Of a stretch of DNA of 64,000 bases, positions 18,735 through 30,013 are shown one piece after another. Below the pieces are notes generated by a model, which was given only the letters and a program-made list of their open reading frames with translations, was not told the origin of the DNA and searched no databases. Location: positions 372,001-436,000 of the forward strand of contig JAIOKI010000013.1 in the NCBI GenBank assembly GCA_028335825.1, read 5' to 3'. How positions within the stretch are numbered: the stretch's first letter is position 1; each line of letters starts with the position of its first letter. The DNA is from Nosema muscidifuracis (Eukaryota; Microsporidia; Nosematidae). Made by a program: the position numbers and the translations under genes.

Positions 18735-19056
18735 TTTTGTGTTTATTTTGTATTAATTTATGATTGAGTTATGAAACAAAAATAAATTAAAAGTTTATAT
18801 ATAAGATTAATCTTTATAAGAAAAAATTTTATAAGTTATAGGATTATTTTTTATTAGTTATAAGTATAATCCTTATAAGAAAAATCCTTGTAAATTATAT
18901 ATAAAGATATATATAAGAAAAATTCTTATAAAATCTAACCAAGATAACAAAACTATATAATCCTTATAAATTATATAAAGATAATAAAACAACTACATAA
19001 AGATAATAAAACTATATAACAAAACTATATAATAAAATTAATTTTTAATTTATAAA
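18735..19056. other. AT-rich spacer
   Basis: Short degenerate repeats of TATAAGAAAAATCCTTATAA and AAGATAATAAAACTATATAA. No coding signal. Confidence 0.55.
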
Positions 19057-20010
19057 TCATACTTTAATTCCTAATGAATCTACTTGCATAACTTTAATAA
19101 CTGTATTTCTGTATACTCCATCATAACCAGTAGACCAATCATCACCTAAGCCATATGCATATAATTTTCCATCTGTACTAAAAGATCCTGCTGTAACAGG
19201 TAAATCTTCTGTTTTTGTAAATGTTTTAATTCTACTTAAATTATCATAAAAAATTATATCTCCATTACTTCCTGCTGTTACTAAAACATTAGAATTCTTA
19301 GGAAAAATACTAACTGTATTTACAGAATAAACTTTTGTATCTTTTCTATGACTTCTAAATGTTACTCCATTATAAAATGATGTAGTATTTATCATTTCAC
19401 ATTTACCTTCTATTCCTCCTACTAGAACAGATTTATCATCAGATCCTACGCTTAGACATTTAAACATATAACTGAATCTTGGAGTATGTTTTTTACGTGA
19501 ATCTAGATTATTTACATTAGCTGAGTATAATATATTAGTTGATGTTCCATATGATAATAAATTATTCTGTACATCCATACAGAATATTTTACCATCACAT
19601 TCTATTGTTTTAGTACATTGTGCTGATCTAGTATCCCAAATTTTTATTGTTTTATCCCAACTAGCTGTTATAACTGAATTATACTGAGATCTTACTGATC
19701 TTATACCATCACTATGTGCTTTTATACTGTTAATAGAACTTTTTTCTAAATCTACGAAATGTAAATATCCATCAGCACTTCCACCAAATGCATGTGATGG
19801 AGTATCTTTAGAAAAACAACAAGTTAAGATTGGTTTTGAATATCCCACTTTTGAAATGAAACCAGTTGGTACAGAAGGATTATATAAATTTATTGATCCA
19901 TCCCAGCTTGATGTTATCATCATGTTATGGAGTGAACTAAAAGATATTTCAGATATTGAATCTGTTGGAGGTGATTGTAATTGAAAAATTTTAGCATTTG
20001 AGGAAATCAT
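19057..20010 (-). CDS. GLE2: WD40 mRNA export factor Rae1/Gle2 (Bub3 family)
   Basis: Seven-bladed WD40 protein of the Rae1/Bub3 family; Rae1 binds nucleoporin GLEBS motifs and supports mRNA export. The 317-residue product begins with the family block PPTDSISEISFSS, then ITSSWDGSINLYNP, GGSADGYLHFVD, VITASWDKTIKIWDTRSAQ and a SVLVGGIEGKCEM block (family: SIEGR). Near the end DGKLYAYGLGDDWSTGYDG matches Rae1 (YDWSKGYEG) better than Bub3, which lacks the insertion. Size is close to the family minimum. A CCCC run (20015-20018) precedes the ATG. Bub3 remains the alternative. Confidence 0.88.
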   Translation of the reverse strand: MISSNAKIFQLQSPPTDSISEISFSSLHNMMITSSWDGSINLYNPSVPTGFISKVGYSKPILTCCFSKDTPSHAFGGSADGYLHFVDLEKSSINSIKAHSDGIRSVRSQYNSVITASWDKTIKIWDTRSAQCTKTIECDGKIFCMDVQNNLLSYGTSTNILYSANVNNLDSRKKHTPRFSYMFKCLSVGSDDKSVLVGGIEGKCEMINTTSFYNGVTFRSHRKDTKVYSVNTVSIFPKNSNVLVTAGSNGDIIFYDNLSRIKTFTKTEDLPVTAGSFSTDGKLYAYGLGDDWSTGYDGVYRNTVIKVMQVDSLGIKV

Positions 20011-20332
20011 CTTTGGGGTTAAAAATGCAAATAGATAATATAGCTTTATATGGATTATTTATATGGATTGTATAGATTTGCATAGATTTATATAGATTAT
20101 TTATATAGCCATATATGGATTATTTATATGGATTTTATAGGTTTATATAGATTATTTATATGGATTGTTAGGTTTAGGTAGATTATTCATATATATTTTT
20201 AATAGACCTATATGGATTATCAAATATAAAACAAACTATTTAATATAACATATAATATACAAACCAAACTATATTATACTATATAACCAAACTATATTAT
20301 ATTACATAAATAAATAAAAATAGACCATTTAA
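20011..20332. repeat. Spacer with TATATGGATTATTTATATGGATTG tandem repeats
   Basis: From 20030 to 20220 the spacer holds about eight imperfect copies of a unit containing TATGGATTATTTATATGGATT. It then becomes ATATAACCAAACTATATTATA repeats to 20300. It lies upstream of RAE1 and downstream of ERD2. No gene. Confidence 0.75.
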
Positions 20333-21016
20333 TTAAGATTCTTCATTCATTTTCTTATTAAGAAATACATACTTGTAATATAATATAAAAAAATCAGTAT
20401 ATAATATAACTTGAATAATACCTGTAGCTACTAATAAAGATCCAACTTTTAATCCTGCAATCTTCTTAATTATAAAATACAATGTATATAATGCTCTATA
20501 TCCACCTAATAACATAATAAATGTAGAAGTTAAACTTTCACATTCTCCTTCTTCTTGGATTTGAACAAGTTGTGGTAAAATACTTACACTTTCAAGTACT
20601 AAAGAAAAAACATATAAATATTCTGATATAAAATCATAAATTCCATTAGTATTTGGTTTTAGTAAAAAAGAAATTAAAGCTGATGGTAAAAGAATAATTC
20701 TAATTTTAAAAACATCTGTTTTTTTATCATAAGATGAATAATACTTAATTCTTATTAGATAAACAACAAGACACTGAAAACTTATAAAAGATATTTTTAG
20801 AATAAGGTTGTAGACACTTGTCCATCTAGAAAAATTAACTTCAAATAAATCAAAATATCTGCTAAGAAATACTATCAAGTATAAGAACTGGGTTTTAAAA
20901 CTTAATCCACTACAACTCTTAGTCTTCTCTATTTTCTGGGATAGAACTATTTTACTAAGAATATGTACAAAATCTCCTGAATATCTTAAAGTATTAGCAA
21001 TAAACTCTAAACTCAT
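20333..21016 (-). CDS. ERD2: ER lumen protein-retaining (KDEL) receptor Erd2
   Basis: Seven-helix Golgi receptor that returns escaped ER proteins bearing a C-terminal HDEL/KDEL-type signal. The 227-residue product has the N-terminal block RYSGDFVHILSKIV, then KSCSGLSFKTQFLYLIVFLSRYFDLF (family: SC.GIS.K+Q.L...VF..RYLDLF) and the C-terminal ESVSILPQLVQIQEEGECESLTSTFIMLLGGYRALY, all diagnostic. The frame is open upstream into the neighbouring tRNA, but a CCCC run (20-23 bases into line 21001, GGGG at 21020-21023) precedes the ATG at 21016 and the family homology begins there. The gene is head-to-head with tRNA-Gln, only about 80 bases away. Confidence 0.93.
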   Translation of the reverse strand: MSLEFIANTLRYSGDFVHILSKIVLSQKIEKTKSCSGLSFKTQFLYLIVFLSRYFDLFEVNFSRWTSVYNLILKISFISFQCLVVYLIRIKYYSSYDKKTDVFKIRIILLPSALISFLLKPNTNGIYDFISEYLYVFSLVLESVSILPQLVQIQEEGECESLTSTFIMLLGGYRALYTLYFIIKKIAGLKVGSLLVATGIIQVILYTDFFILYYKYVFLNKKMNEES

Positions 21017-21096
21017 TTTGGGGTAAAAATATTTTTTTATATAACTAGTTATAAAATTAACAAGGGTTAAAAAAAATAAAAAAAAAAATTGACCAT

Positions 21097-21168
21097 GGTT
21101 GTGTGGTGTAATGGTTATCACATCAGACTCTGAATCTGATAATCCGAGTTCGAATCTCGGCATGACCT
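21097..21168 (+). tRNA. tRNA-Gln (anticodon CTG)
   Basis: A complete 72-base cloverleaf without intron. The acceptor stem is GGTTGTG/CATGACC with G-T pairs. The D-arm contains AATGGTTAT, the anticodon stem is TCAGA/TCTGA around loop CTCTGAA (anticodon CTG, reads CAG), and the T-arm is CCGAG-TTCGAAT-CTCGG. CCA is not encoded, as usual in eukaryotes. A run of six T (21168-21173) directly follows and should terminate RNA polymerase III. It closely matches eukaryotic tRNA-Gln. Confidence 0.97.
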
Positions 21169-21173
21169 TTTTT
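21168..21173 (+). terminator. Pol III T-run after tRNA-Gln
   Basis: Six consecutive T bases start at the discriminator position of the tRNA, the standard RNA polymerase III termination signal. Confidence 0.8.
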
Positions 21174-21841
21174 ATTGTTAATAAATTTTTATAATATTTA
21201 GATATATAAAGTATTAGTTTAATAGAGATAATAGGTTATATTTTCTTATATATTCAAATGTTTTATTTTTAATATATTGATTAAATATTAATTATATGTA
21301 CTTTAATAAATTTAATATATATTCAAATGATAGATTAATATATAAATAATATTATAGTACAAAGTATCATAAAACTGTATAACATCTATCACTAATATAT
21401 TTAAGAATGCTAGGAAACAATTACAATAGAAAATACAATAATTTGTATTATTTTTCTGTAATAAATATAGCATTAGACAGAAAAATAGGCTATGTAGAAA
21501 AATAGAGTCAAATTTAAAAACAGATGTTATAGCATATTCAGTCTACAGTATTAAAAAAGACCTTTAACTTTTTTCTTGAAGTGGTAAATTTAAAATTCAA
21601 ATAAGTTTAGAAATACGTTTAACTAAAAAACTAAATGTAAACAAATATTTAATTAATTATTTTATTGTTATTAAATTTTCTATTGTTATTAAATATTCTA
21701 TTTTAATAAATAACTTCCTACACTAATAAATAAAATTACATAATAATTAAAAAATGTTCTATCTATTTTATAAACATTCCAATTAAACAAATTACATTTT
21801 AATTAATAACATTTTTATATATTTCATTACTTACCCTTCTA
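21174..21841. other. Gene-free AT-rich region
   Basis: First long spacer after the housekeeping block. I saw no ORF, tRNA or clear repeat. CCC at 21834-21836 belongs to the next small gene. Confidence 0.5.
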
Positions 21842-22042
21842 ATGTTATTCCTTGGTATATTATCACTATATGAAAAAAATAGGTTACTCATTTTAGATGA
21901 AAACATAAGCAGGGATATTATATTATGCCAATCCTCAGATACAAATAATATAATTGATAAAGATTTATACATTCTTCTAGATATTTGTGATATGATAGAT
22001 TGGGAATTTAAGTTTTTATATGAACTTGATGATACTGAATAA
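21842..22042 (+). CDS. Small 66-residue hypothetical protein
   Basis: CCC at 21834-21836, five bases before the ATG, matches the start context of the certain genes in this window and is the main support for this ORF. The product is acidic, with a hydrophobic start (MLFLGILSLYEKNRLLIL) and alternating hydrophobic and Asp-rich stretches ending in WEFKFLYELDDTE. I recognise no family. The N-terminus is too polar after residue 10 for a clear signal peptide. It could be a small complex subunit or a chance ORF. Confidence 0.5.
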   Translation: MLFLGILSLYEKNRLLILDENISRDIILCQSSDTNNIIDKDLYILLDICDMIDWEFKFLYELDDTE

Positions 22043-22886
22043 ATATTAATTAACTTATTTTTAGTAAAATAAATAGATATTAACTTATTTTATAATGTAT
22101 TAACTAAAAATCTTTCTTTTGTTATTTTTAAGAATTTATCTTTTTAATTATAAGACTTATATAAAATTAAAGAATAACTTTAATTATTCATATTTAAGTT
22201 TTATATTAATGATTTTTATTCACTTAAATTTCTCTATTAATGATTCTTTGAGGCTGTTCATAATTATACTTCTAGAATCATCTTAAGTATTTTTATTAGA
22301 TACAGTAAACTAGGAAGATAGAAGTTATGTATTGATTATAGAAGTTTGAATATTGATTATAGCAGTTCTATATTGAATAAGCAGTTTGAAATCACAAACA
22401 ATATGATTCTCATCTTATAATTTTTTAATTATTCATCAATATATCATACTTACTAGTTTCTAATAAAATGATATAACTTTTAATTTCATTTAAAACAAAT
22501 ATATCAAGATTGTTATATTATTTATAGTCTACTCTTTCTTTTTGAGATAGATTAATAAATTATATTTATTATTTAATAAATATATTACAGTTAGAAGATA
22601 TTGATAAGTTTTATTTTTTTTAGTTAATACATTTTATATGATACAGAATATTTAATAAATAAGTTTTTATTTTAGTATCATAAAATAATTCGTTATCTGA
22701 TTATTTAAATATAATTAATTTAATTATATTTCTTGATTATATAAATAAAGATTGAGTTCTTTATTGAGGAATAAATGTAGTACAAATGGATTGTTAAATT
22801 TTAATTTTTAATATATTAAATAGTTTGTTTGTTTCTACATATAAATAAAATATTGTAATTAACTTAATAATATCAAAACCTAATCC
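22043..22886. other. Gene-free AT-rich region
   Basis: No coding or RNA signal seen; simple AT-rich sequence. Confidence 0.5.
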
Positions 22887-23252
22887 ATGAAAAATATTAA
22901 TGTAAGAATGGTCGATACAAAAATATATATAAAGATACCTAATATATTAATAAGATTAAAAAATTATGTTAAACCATTAAATAGAAGAGATAATTTAAAT
23001 TCATTAGATCAAAAGGCAATAAATGCATTAGTAAAAATATATTTTTATCATAAATATTCATATTGTGATAAAATAACAGATATAGATAAATTAACATATT
23101 TATATGGTATAAGTAATAATGAATATACTGATCCAGTTGTAAAATTTGCACTTAGATATAATTTAAAAGTTGGTCTGTTTTTAATTCGTATAAATAGAAT
23201 AATAAAAAATAGAAATGAATTGGCAAGGACGGTTAAAAAAATAAATAATTGA
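22887..23252 (+). CDS. Hypothetical basic protein, 121 residues
   Basis: The product is Lys/Asn/Ile-rich and probably mostly helical. It begins MKNINVRMVDTKIYIKIPN and contains LNSLDQKAINALVKIYFYHKYSYC. I see no signal peptide or membrane helix and recognise no family. Only CC precedes the ATG. Amino-acid content that includes Asp, Asn, Tyr and evenly spread Leu is more protein-like than the surrounding random AT sequence, which supports a real gene. Confidence 0.5.
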   Translation: MKNINVRMVDTKIYIKIPNILIRLKNYVKPLNRRDNLNSLDQKAINALVKIYFYHKYSYCDKITDIDKLTYLYGISNNEYTDPVVKFALRYNLKVGLFLIRINRIIKNRNELARTVKKINN

Positions 23253-24997
23253 AATGTAATTTTATTGTTGAGAATTATTAAAAAATAGATTTTTATTTGA
23301 AATTATTAAATTTAGTTTTACTTTGATTCGAGTGTAATTAATAATTTAAAATATCCTAGAGAAATTGTTCTATTTAAAATTGAAAAGAGCATTATAGTAA
23401 AATATTTAATACTCATAAATGATGAAATTTTAATAATAGAAATAAAAATAATGAAATTTTAGTGAAATAAAAAAATGTTATAAGACAATCTTTAGAAATT
23501 AAGGATGAAAATTGATAAAATATGACTTACTAAATATGAACTCTCTAAAATACATGGTTTTTAAAGTAAAAGAATTTAAATTGTTAAAAATAGGAGAGAT
23601 AACAAAAATTTATAATTTTAAATACAATATGACATTTAAAAAATTCTCTAATTGATTATATTAAATTATTAATTTATTTTTATATAATTTCTTATATTAA
23701 AAGTAAATCCTAAAGCTAACATAAAAAACATTGTAGATACTTCTATTTAATATTACTGATTAATTCATTACTTTTTAATAATCAGATAGAGGTAATTTTT
23801 ACAATCAATGCCTTAATGATATTTTAGGGAGTAATATATATTATTAGTCTAATAAATCATAAACTTATTTTATATATAATTATTTAATATTATTATCTTC
23901 TTATGTTTTTCTTTAAATATTATTATTTCATATAACATTATTTTATATAACATTATTTAATATCATTATCTTCTTATGTTTTTCTTTAAAATTTATTATT
24001 TTTTAATTCTGTTTTTAGTTTCTTTTTATTAATTCTTAAAATTTTCAACTTCACTAATTTATTAATTAAATTCTTTAATATTTTATTTAACATTTAAAAT
24101 TGTCTATTTAATTAATATTTACATGATAACCAACATAAATTAATTTAAGTTTTTTATTATCTTTTTTATTACTGAAGCTAAATATAAAATGATTGGATGT
24201 TACATCAATTAATTTATCACTCTTATTATATTAAATTATTAGAAAAATAATTAAAAATAATTATTTTTATATTGAATTCTTTACTTCGTTATTTTCTAAT
24301 ATAAAAAAAAATAATTATTTATAAATAATTAATCATAAATAAAAATCAATCTACCAATAAATAATCTAATTGATCTTAACTAAATTTGTATAATCTAATT
24401 GATCTTAACTAAATTTTATAATTCAATTGATATTAACTAATTTGTATAATCTAATTGATTTTAACTAAATTTTATAATTTATTTGATATTAATAAATTTT
24501 ATAATCTAATTTTGATTAATAATAAATTTACAAAAATATTTTAAATTTTAATTTATAAAGCTAATTTGAAATTTTTAATTTATAAATCTAATTTGAAATT
24601 TTTAATTAAAAATTATACAACATTATTAAAAATAATCAAAAAAATTATAATATAAAAAATTAAATACATAATTTATTCACATTATTAATTAAAATCTTAA
24701 AAATAGATTTTCTATATCTACCAATTATAAAAAATATTTGATTAAAAATTGTTAAACAGGTTATAAATTAATTTTTTATTGATTATAAAATCACTCCTTT
24801 TATTATTTTAATATCTTATGACTATTAAAAATAACCTATAAAATATTAAAAAATTAAAGGAGGCCATTTTTAGCAAATAAAATCATTTTTAATAAACAAT
24901 TAAAAAATCAATTTGATTTTTTAACAATGATTAAATGTTAATTAATTGGTTAAATTAATTTTAAAAAAGTATTTAAGAAAATTTAATTAATAATTTA
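23253..24997. other. Gene-free AT-rich region
   Basis: Contains the TATATAACATTATTTAATATTATTATCTTCTTATG-type direct repeat near 23880-23990 and the 29-bp array at 24362-24532. No gene seen. Confidence 0.5.
24362..24532. repeat. Tandem repeat, about 29-bp unit, six copies
   Basis: Imperfect head-to-tail copies of TAATCTAATTGATCTTAACT followed by AAATTTGTA. The first two copies are nearly identical and later ones drift. Confidence 0.8.
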
Positions 24998-25189
24998 ATG
25001 AAGTTTGTTATTTATATATTTTTATTATATAACTCTGTATATTCTCACTGTTGTGGATCTAGTGATCCTAGTCAATCGAAAGATAAATCACCAAAAACAA
25101 AATCAACTGATTCATCTCCTACTAAATCTCAAGATCAACCTACAACTGAAGAAAAAACTGATGGAACTTCCCAACCAAAATCTTCTTAG
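24998..25189 (+). CDS. Small secreted Ser/Thr/Lys-rich protein
   Basis: The 63-residue product has a clear N-terminal signal peptide (MKFVIYIFLLYNSVYS, cleavage likely before HCCGSS). A Cys-Cys pair and a hydrophilic tail follow with repeated K-S/T-P motifs (KDKSPKTKSTDSSPTKSQDQ). This composition recalls small secreted or spore-wall and polar-tube-associated proteins, but no known family is recognised. No CCC run precedes the ATG. After the TAG stop at 25187-25189 the same frame stays open for ten more codons to TAA at 25220, including a Cys (FAGESCSAKK), so the annotated stop may be recent or the gene may be decaying. Confidence 0.55.
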   Translation: MKFVIYIFLLYNSVYSHCCGSSDPSQSKDKSPKTKSTDSSPTKSQDQPTTEEKTDGTSQPKSS

Positions 25190-25222
25190 TTTGCTGGTGA
25201 GAGTTGTTCAGCTAAAAAATAA

Positions 25223-27100
25223 ATGTTAAATTTATTGTTATTTTTTATTTATTAATATTTCTTTATAATTATTTTATAAGGAAGTTTAAGAATTATAGTT
25301 TATATTGAAGCATGTATTAAAAAATAGTTTAATTTAAGTACAATTAAATATAGATAGTTTTTATATAATAAACAGTTTTTTATCTTAATGTCTACTTAAT
25401 TATTAGCTTTTTTAATTTCTTAAACTAATTTTTATTATTAATGTTTCAAGAGTCATCTTATTTAATTTAAATTGATATATGCATGTACTTTGCTGATTAA
25501 ATTAATATTTTATCTGTAAATTTTGTGATATTTAAATATTATACAATATCACATAGGAATGATTTTCTATTAAAATATCAAAAAAGTGATGATATAAATT
25601 TTTTATCTTATCGATTAAATATATTCTTGGTAAGCTTACATTCAATTTTTAATTAATTCTGTAAGGGTTTTTTGTTTATAATGGAAGAAATAGAAATTTT
25701 GATAGCATTAAGAAAAATGAATACAAAGAAAAATTTTTATAGTTGTATTTGTAATGACTTATATTTATTATTATTTGACATTAAAAAGTATTAGTGCTAA
25801 TTTATTTTTTATTAAACCTTATTAAAATCTAATAAAAGTATTTACAATAAAATTCTACAGTTAAGTAGAAGTAATTTTTTTATTATTGAAATATTTGATT
25901 ATCGTAAGCATATAAATATTAAAAACATATTTTTCTTATAATATGACATATTTAATTAATACTTTCAAATAACATAAAAAAAGTGAAAAATAACTTTCTT
26001 AAAATTGAAAATGTCTAACCAAGAAATTCATTGTTTTAAATAAGAAATTCAATGTCTAACCAAGAAATTCAATGTTTTAAATAAGATAGATAATAAAAGA
26101 TAATATTTATAAAAATAACTATATAAAACATATTTTAATAAGATTAGACTTGTCATATTTTTGTCTATGTAAAATATATAAAAATAGTTTTTAATTAAAA
26201 TATATTTGGTTGTTTGTCTAAGACACTCAAATTAAATTATTAGTTTTGAATCTTTTAATTAACACTTATAATAATTAGAATTTTTATAAATTAAAGTGAT
26301 TTTAAGTAATAAGAAAAAAAAATAATTGCTATTTAGAGAAAAATCTAGTATAAGACTATTTAAAATAAAAATAAATATACATTTATATAAGCAGAAATTA
26401 CGAACTAATAAAATAATTTAATTATTACTTGACATAGTAGATATTAGAAGAGAAAAAAATATAATTTTATAAATAAAAATAACGTTATAAAAAATATTAG
26501 CAAGAGAATTAGAAAAATTGAGAAATACAACTAGTGATCAATAAACTTTTTTTATAACATGGCTTTAAAAGCAAAGTAGTTTAATAAAAAATCTTCGACA
26601 AGATAGCAAAAAAAAGAGACTAATACAAAATAGTGAAGAATTTAACTTTAATTATATTTAATAAATTACTATGAAGAAGATTTTGATCAAATAAGACAAG
26701 ATAAGAAATATCATTTAGAAGGTGAAATAAAGTCCTTAATATTCACTTGAAACCAATTTATATGGTTAAACATTTAACTAAATGAAATTTAAAATTAATT
26801 ACTGAATTATTTTATATCAAATAAGAACTTCAAAATAAAAAATTAGTATGAAAATACGATATACCAAAAAAGATATTTTATTTCAAATCAATAGATCAAA
26901 ATAGTAAGAGTTTACTAACTTGATCTTTTTACAGACTTGTATTATTTTGTAATAAAATAATACAAAATTAACAATCAATAATGATAAATTAGTAAAGAAA
27001 AAGAATATTTAATATGACTTTAAAAAGTCAACTTAGATAATTTATTATTTTGAATAATTAAAATATAGCTGATTGTAATATAAACTTAACAAATCATATT
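25223..27100. other. Gene-free AT-rich region
   Basis: A short direct repeat, AATGTCTAACCAAGAAATTCA followed by TTGTTTTAAATAAG, occurs near 26007 and again near 26050. Otherwise no coding or RNA signal was seen. Confidence 0.5.
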
Positions 27101-28063
27101 TTATTCAAGTCTTAAGCTAGAATATATTGAAATAAATATTAAAGAAATTGTCATAACAATAGCTGGTACTAATTTTTTGAGATTCTTGTTATTATCCTTA
27201 ATTCCTAGATTTACTAATATTAAAAATAATAATGTAGAGATAATTGATAAGGACATCATAGAATAAAATCTAAATTGTTGACAATTAGATATACTAGTAT
27301 TTATAGATTCAGAATCAATAAATCTGTAATTATCTATCAGATTTTTCGCATCTGATAAATTAATATAACTTATATCTCTTTTAACAATAGATTTAGCAAT
27401 ATCATCATCTTCAGGACAAATTACTGGAATACATTTTTCTTCTTTTTGAACTTCTTCAATTTCAGTACTATTAGTACGAAGTTTTATTCCTAAAATATTT
27501 TCAACTTCTTCAATCTCCCATAAATAATTACCATTCCTACAATATTGTTGAGGAACTTTCTTTAAATTTAATTTTATACAATCAGGTGAATTATCACAAC
27601 CATCTCTTAAATCTAAGGAATTACATATTAGTTTTTTAAATACTGTTTTTGTATCACATAATTTGATCACATCAGTGTTGATATTTTTAATTGTATCTGA
27701 TAAATCGTTATCTGTCGCTATTGATATTAATTTTCCATCATGAACTTTTTTATCAAGAAAAGAACAATCATTATACCTTCTATCATACCATAAATTATCA
27801 AGATCATAAGCTGAACATCCATAATCAATATATGAATTAATAAAATATTCTCCTATACAATCATGGTTACATTTACACAATTTACGAGCAATATTAACCA
27901 GACATTTTGGTAATTTTCGTAAAGCAGGTATTAATTCCTTTTCTTCTTCAATACTGTATGTCTTAAGCCTTTTGCAAATTTCTGCTGATTGTGATAAATG
28001 TAAATCTCGCCATAATTTGAACTCATTCATTGTTTCATTATCTTCTCTTGTGAATTCATCCAT
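27101..28063 (-). CDS. Cysteine-rich two-TM family protein, copy A
   Basis: The 320-residue protein is an unrecognised family member, paralogous to the gene at 30014-31006. Shared signatures are PKCLVNIARKLCKCNHDC (about residues 53-70), DLDNLWYD, a DCSFLDKKVHDGKLIS block, CNSLDLRDGCDNSPDCIK and QQYCR. About twelve cysteines align between the two copies, suggesting disulphides or metal sites. Two hydrophobic helices close the protein (MMSLSIISTLLFLILVNLGI and VPAIVMTISLIFISIYS, separated by a basic loop), forming a C-terminal hairpin anchor. There is no N-terminal signal peptide. A CCCCC run (28071-28075) lies upstream of the ATG. A surface or endomembrane role is inferred. Confidence 0.85.
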   Translation of the reverse strand: MDEFTREDNETMNEFKLWRDLHLSQSAEICKRLKTYSIEEEKELIPALRKLPKCLVNIARKLCKCNHDCIGEYFINSYIDYGCSAYDLDNLWYDRRYNDCSFLDKKVHDGKLISIATDNDLSDTIKNINTDVIKLCDTKTVFKKLICNSLDLRDGCDNSPDCIKLNLKKVPQQYCRNGNYLWEIEEVENILGIKLRTNSTEIEEVQKEEKCIPVICPEDDDIAKSIVKRDISYINLSDAKNLIDNYRFIDSESINTSISNCQQFRFYSMMSLSIISTLLFLILVNLGIKDNNKNLKKLVPAIVMTISLIFISIYSSLRLE

Positions 28064-30013
28064 AATTAATGGGGGCTGATCAAATATATAGATTTTTAAA
28101 TCAATTTAATTAAATTTCGTAACAATCCGTTTTTGATTTAATTTGTTTTTTACTGTTATATCATGTAAATTAGTTTTTATATTTTGTATTCCACAAATTA
28201 TAATAATTAAAAACTTTATAATTCTAATTTATGTATAAAATAAATTTAATATTATAAAATCTATCTTTATAAATATATAATTAAATCACTTTAATTTAAA
28301 AACATATTTAATATAAATAAATTTAATATTATAAAATCAATTAAATTTCAATAAAATAAATTTTTAAATATTAAATAAATCAATTGTTAAAATCTCTTTT
28401 AATTTAAATTAATTTATAACAAAATAAAATCAAAACTTATTTATTATAATAAATAAATTTAATTGGAGTATAATAAATTTCAATATTATAATATAAATGA
28501 TCTTTCAGAGATATTAAATTTTTCTGTATAAAAATGATCATTTTTATAAAATAAATTTTACAAGTATATCTTTAATTTTATCATAAGATTGGTTTTTTAA
28601 CTAAATTTTAATATAATTTTTTGATAAAAGATTAATATTAAATTTGATCAAAAAGATTTCTTTTATAAAATAATTTAATTTGGAATATGTTTAATATTGA
28701 TTAAGAATTTGATGTTAATTTTTTTTAGTTAGGTTCTGTATCTTATTTATTGTAAAATTATAAATTGAAACTTGATATATTTTTAGGTTTAAAATATTTC
28801 TATTTGAGTAAGTGAAAGGTTCATCTTATTTTTATTAAAATCTATTTTCTATCTATAGAATTCCGAAACCATGGCTTAATATCGATATTTGACCAAGTAA
28901 TCAATTTAAGATAAAAAAAACTAATTTAATATAAGATATACTTACTAATTTAATTTTATTAATGAATGATACAAAAGTAGAATTATTTCGGGGATGATTA
29001 CATAAGAATATTAATTATTAATCTCTAAATAGTTATTAAAGCTTGACTCTTGAATGTCTATGATAAGATATTGATACATTTTAAAGAATTAAGTTTAAAT
29101 AAAAGAAGTCGAGAGCAAATTTGGAGATATAAGATAAGTACAAATTTAAAATTAACATATAAGAAGTTTATCTAAATCTAATTTATTTTAAGCGATATTT
29201 TGTTTCAAAGTTTTCATTTATATTTTAGTATGATTTGAAGCTTTAATTTTTAACAGCTAATATTTTATTACGTTTTAGTTAAATATTTTTGCATTCTTTA
29301 TTTAACTCTAAAAATTTTTTATTTGGAGTATATTTTTTATCTGTTTAGGATCTTTTATAGTTTAATTTCAGCTCTTATTTATTCTTTTTATATAAATTTC
29401 GTATTACTTCATCATTAGATTTCTTGGATAAAATCTTTTTCTTCATCGTTAAGCTTAAAAGAGTCGTCTCAATAAAATGCGTGGATTTTGCTGTTTATTA
29501 TAGTTTGTTTTGACACTATTTAATTCATTATATAAAAAATTATGTTTTCTTTTCTTATGTACTAACCTCTAAATTACTAATTTATTTCAATATTAATTAA
29601 ATTAAAGGCAACATATCATATAAAACATGACAAAATTGTAAATACAGATTACTACAGAAATATTTGACCTTTTAATAATCATATTAACATTTTATTCAAA
29701 AATATATGTGGTTTTTTAAAACAACTCTATTGTTTAAATTAGGATTAACAATATTACAAAATTTATGTTTTTTATTTATAAAGACGTGGAATTTAGTCAC
29801 AATTAATATTTTTTTGTAAGTTAAATTTCTTTCTATCTGATTAAAAAAAATTAAATTAAGTAAAATTATTTTATATGTCTTAACTATTTTATAATAATTA
29901 ATATATAATTAATTATCTTAAAATTTTACAAAATATTCATGAAAATGTAAGATATTCATATTTTTATAGCAAGGATAAATAATTTTAACTATTAATTTAA
30001 TATTTTAATTATA
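28064..30013. other. Gene-free AT-rich region between family copies
   Basis: No ORF with protein-like composition. Some patches (29200-29600) have slightly more C and G, suggesting decayed coding sequence, but I could not identify it. Confidence 0.45.

Noticed and set aside
21842-22042. TFIIH Tfb5-like identity for the 66-residue ORF because of its ELDDT ending
   Set aside because: In Tfb5 the ELDDTH block lies mid-protein and is followed by further helices; the remaining residues do not align.
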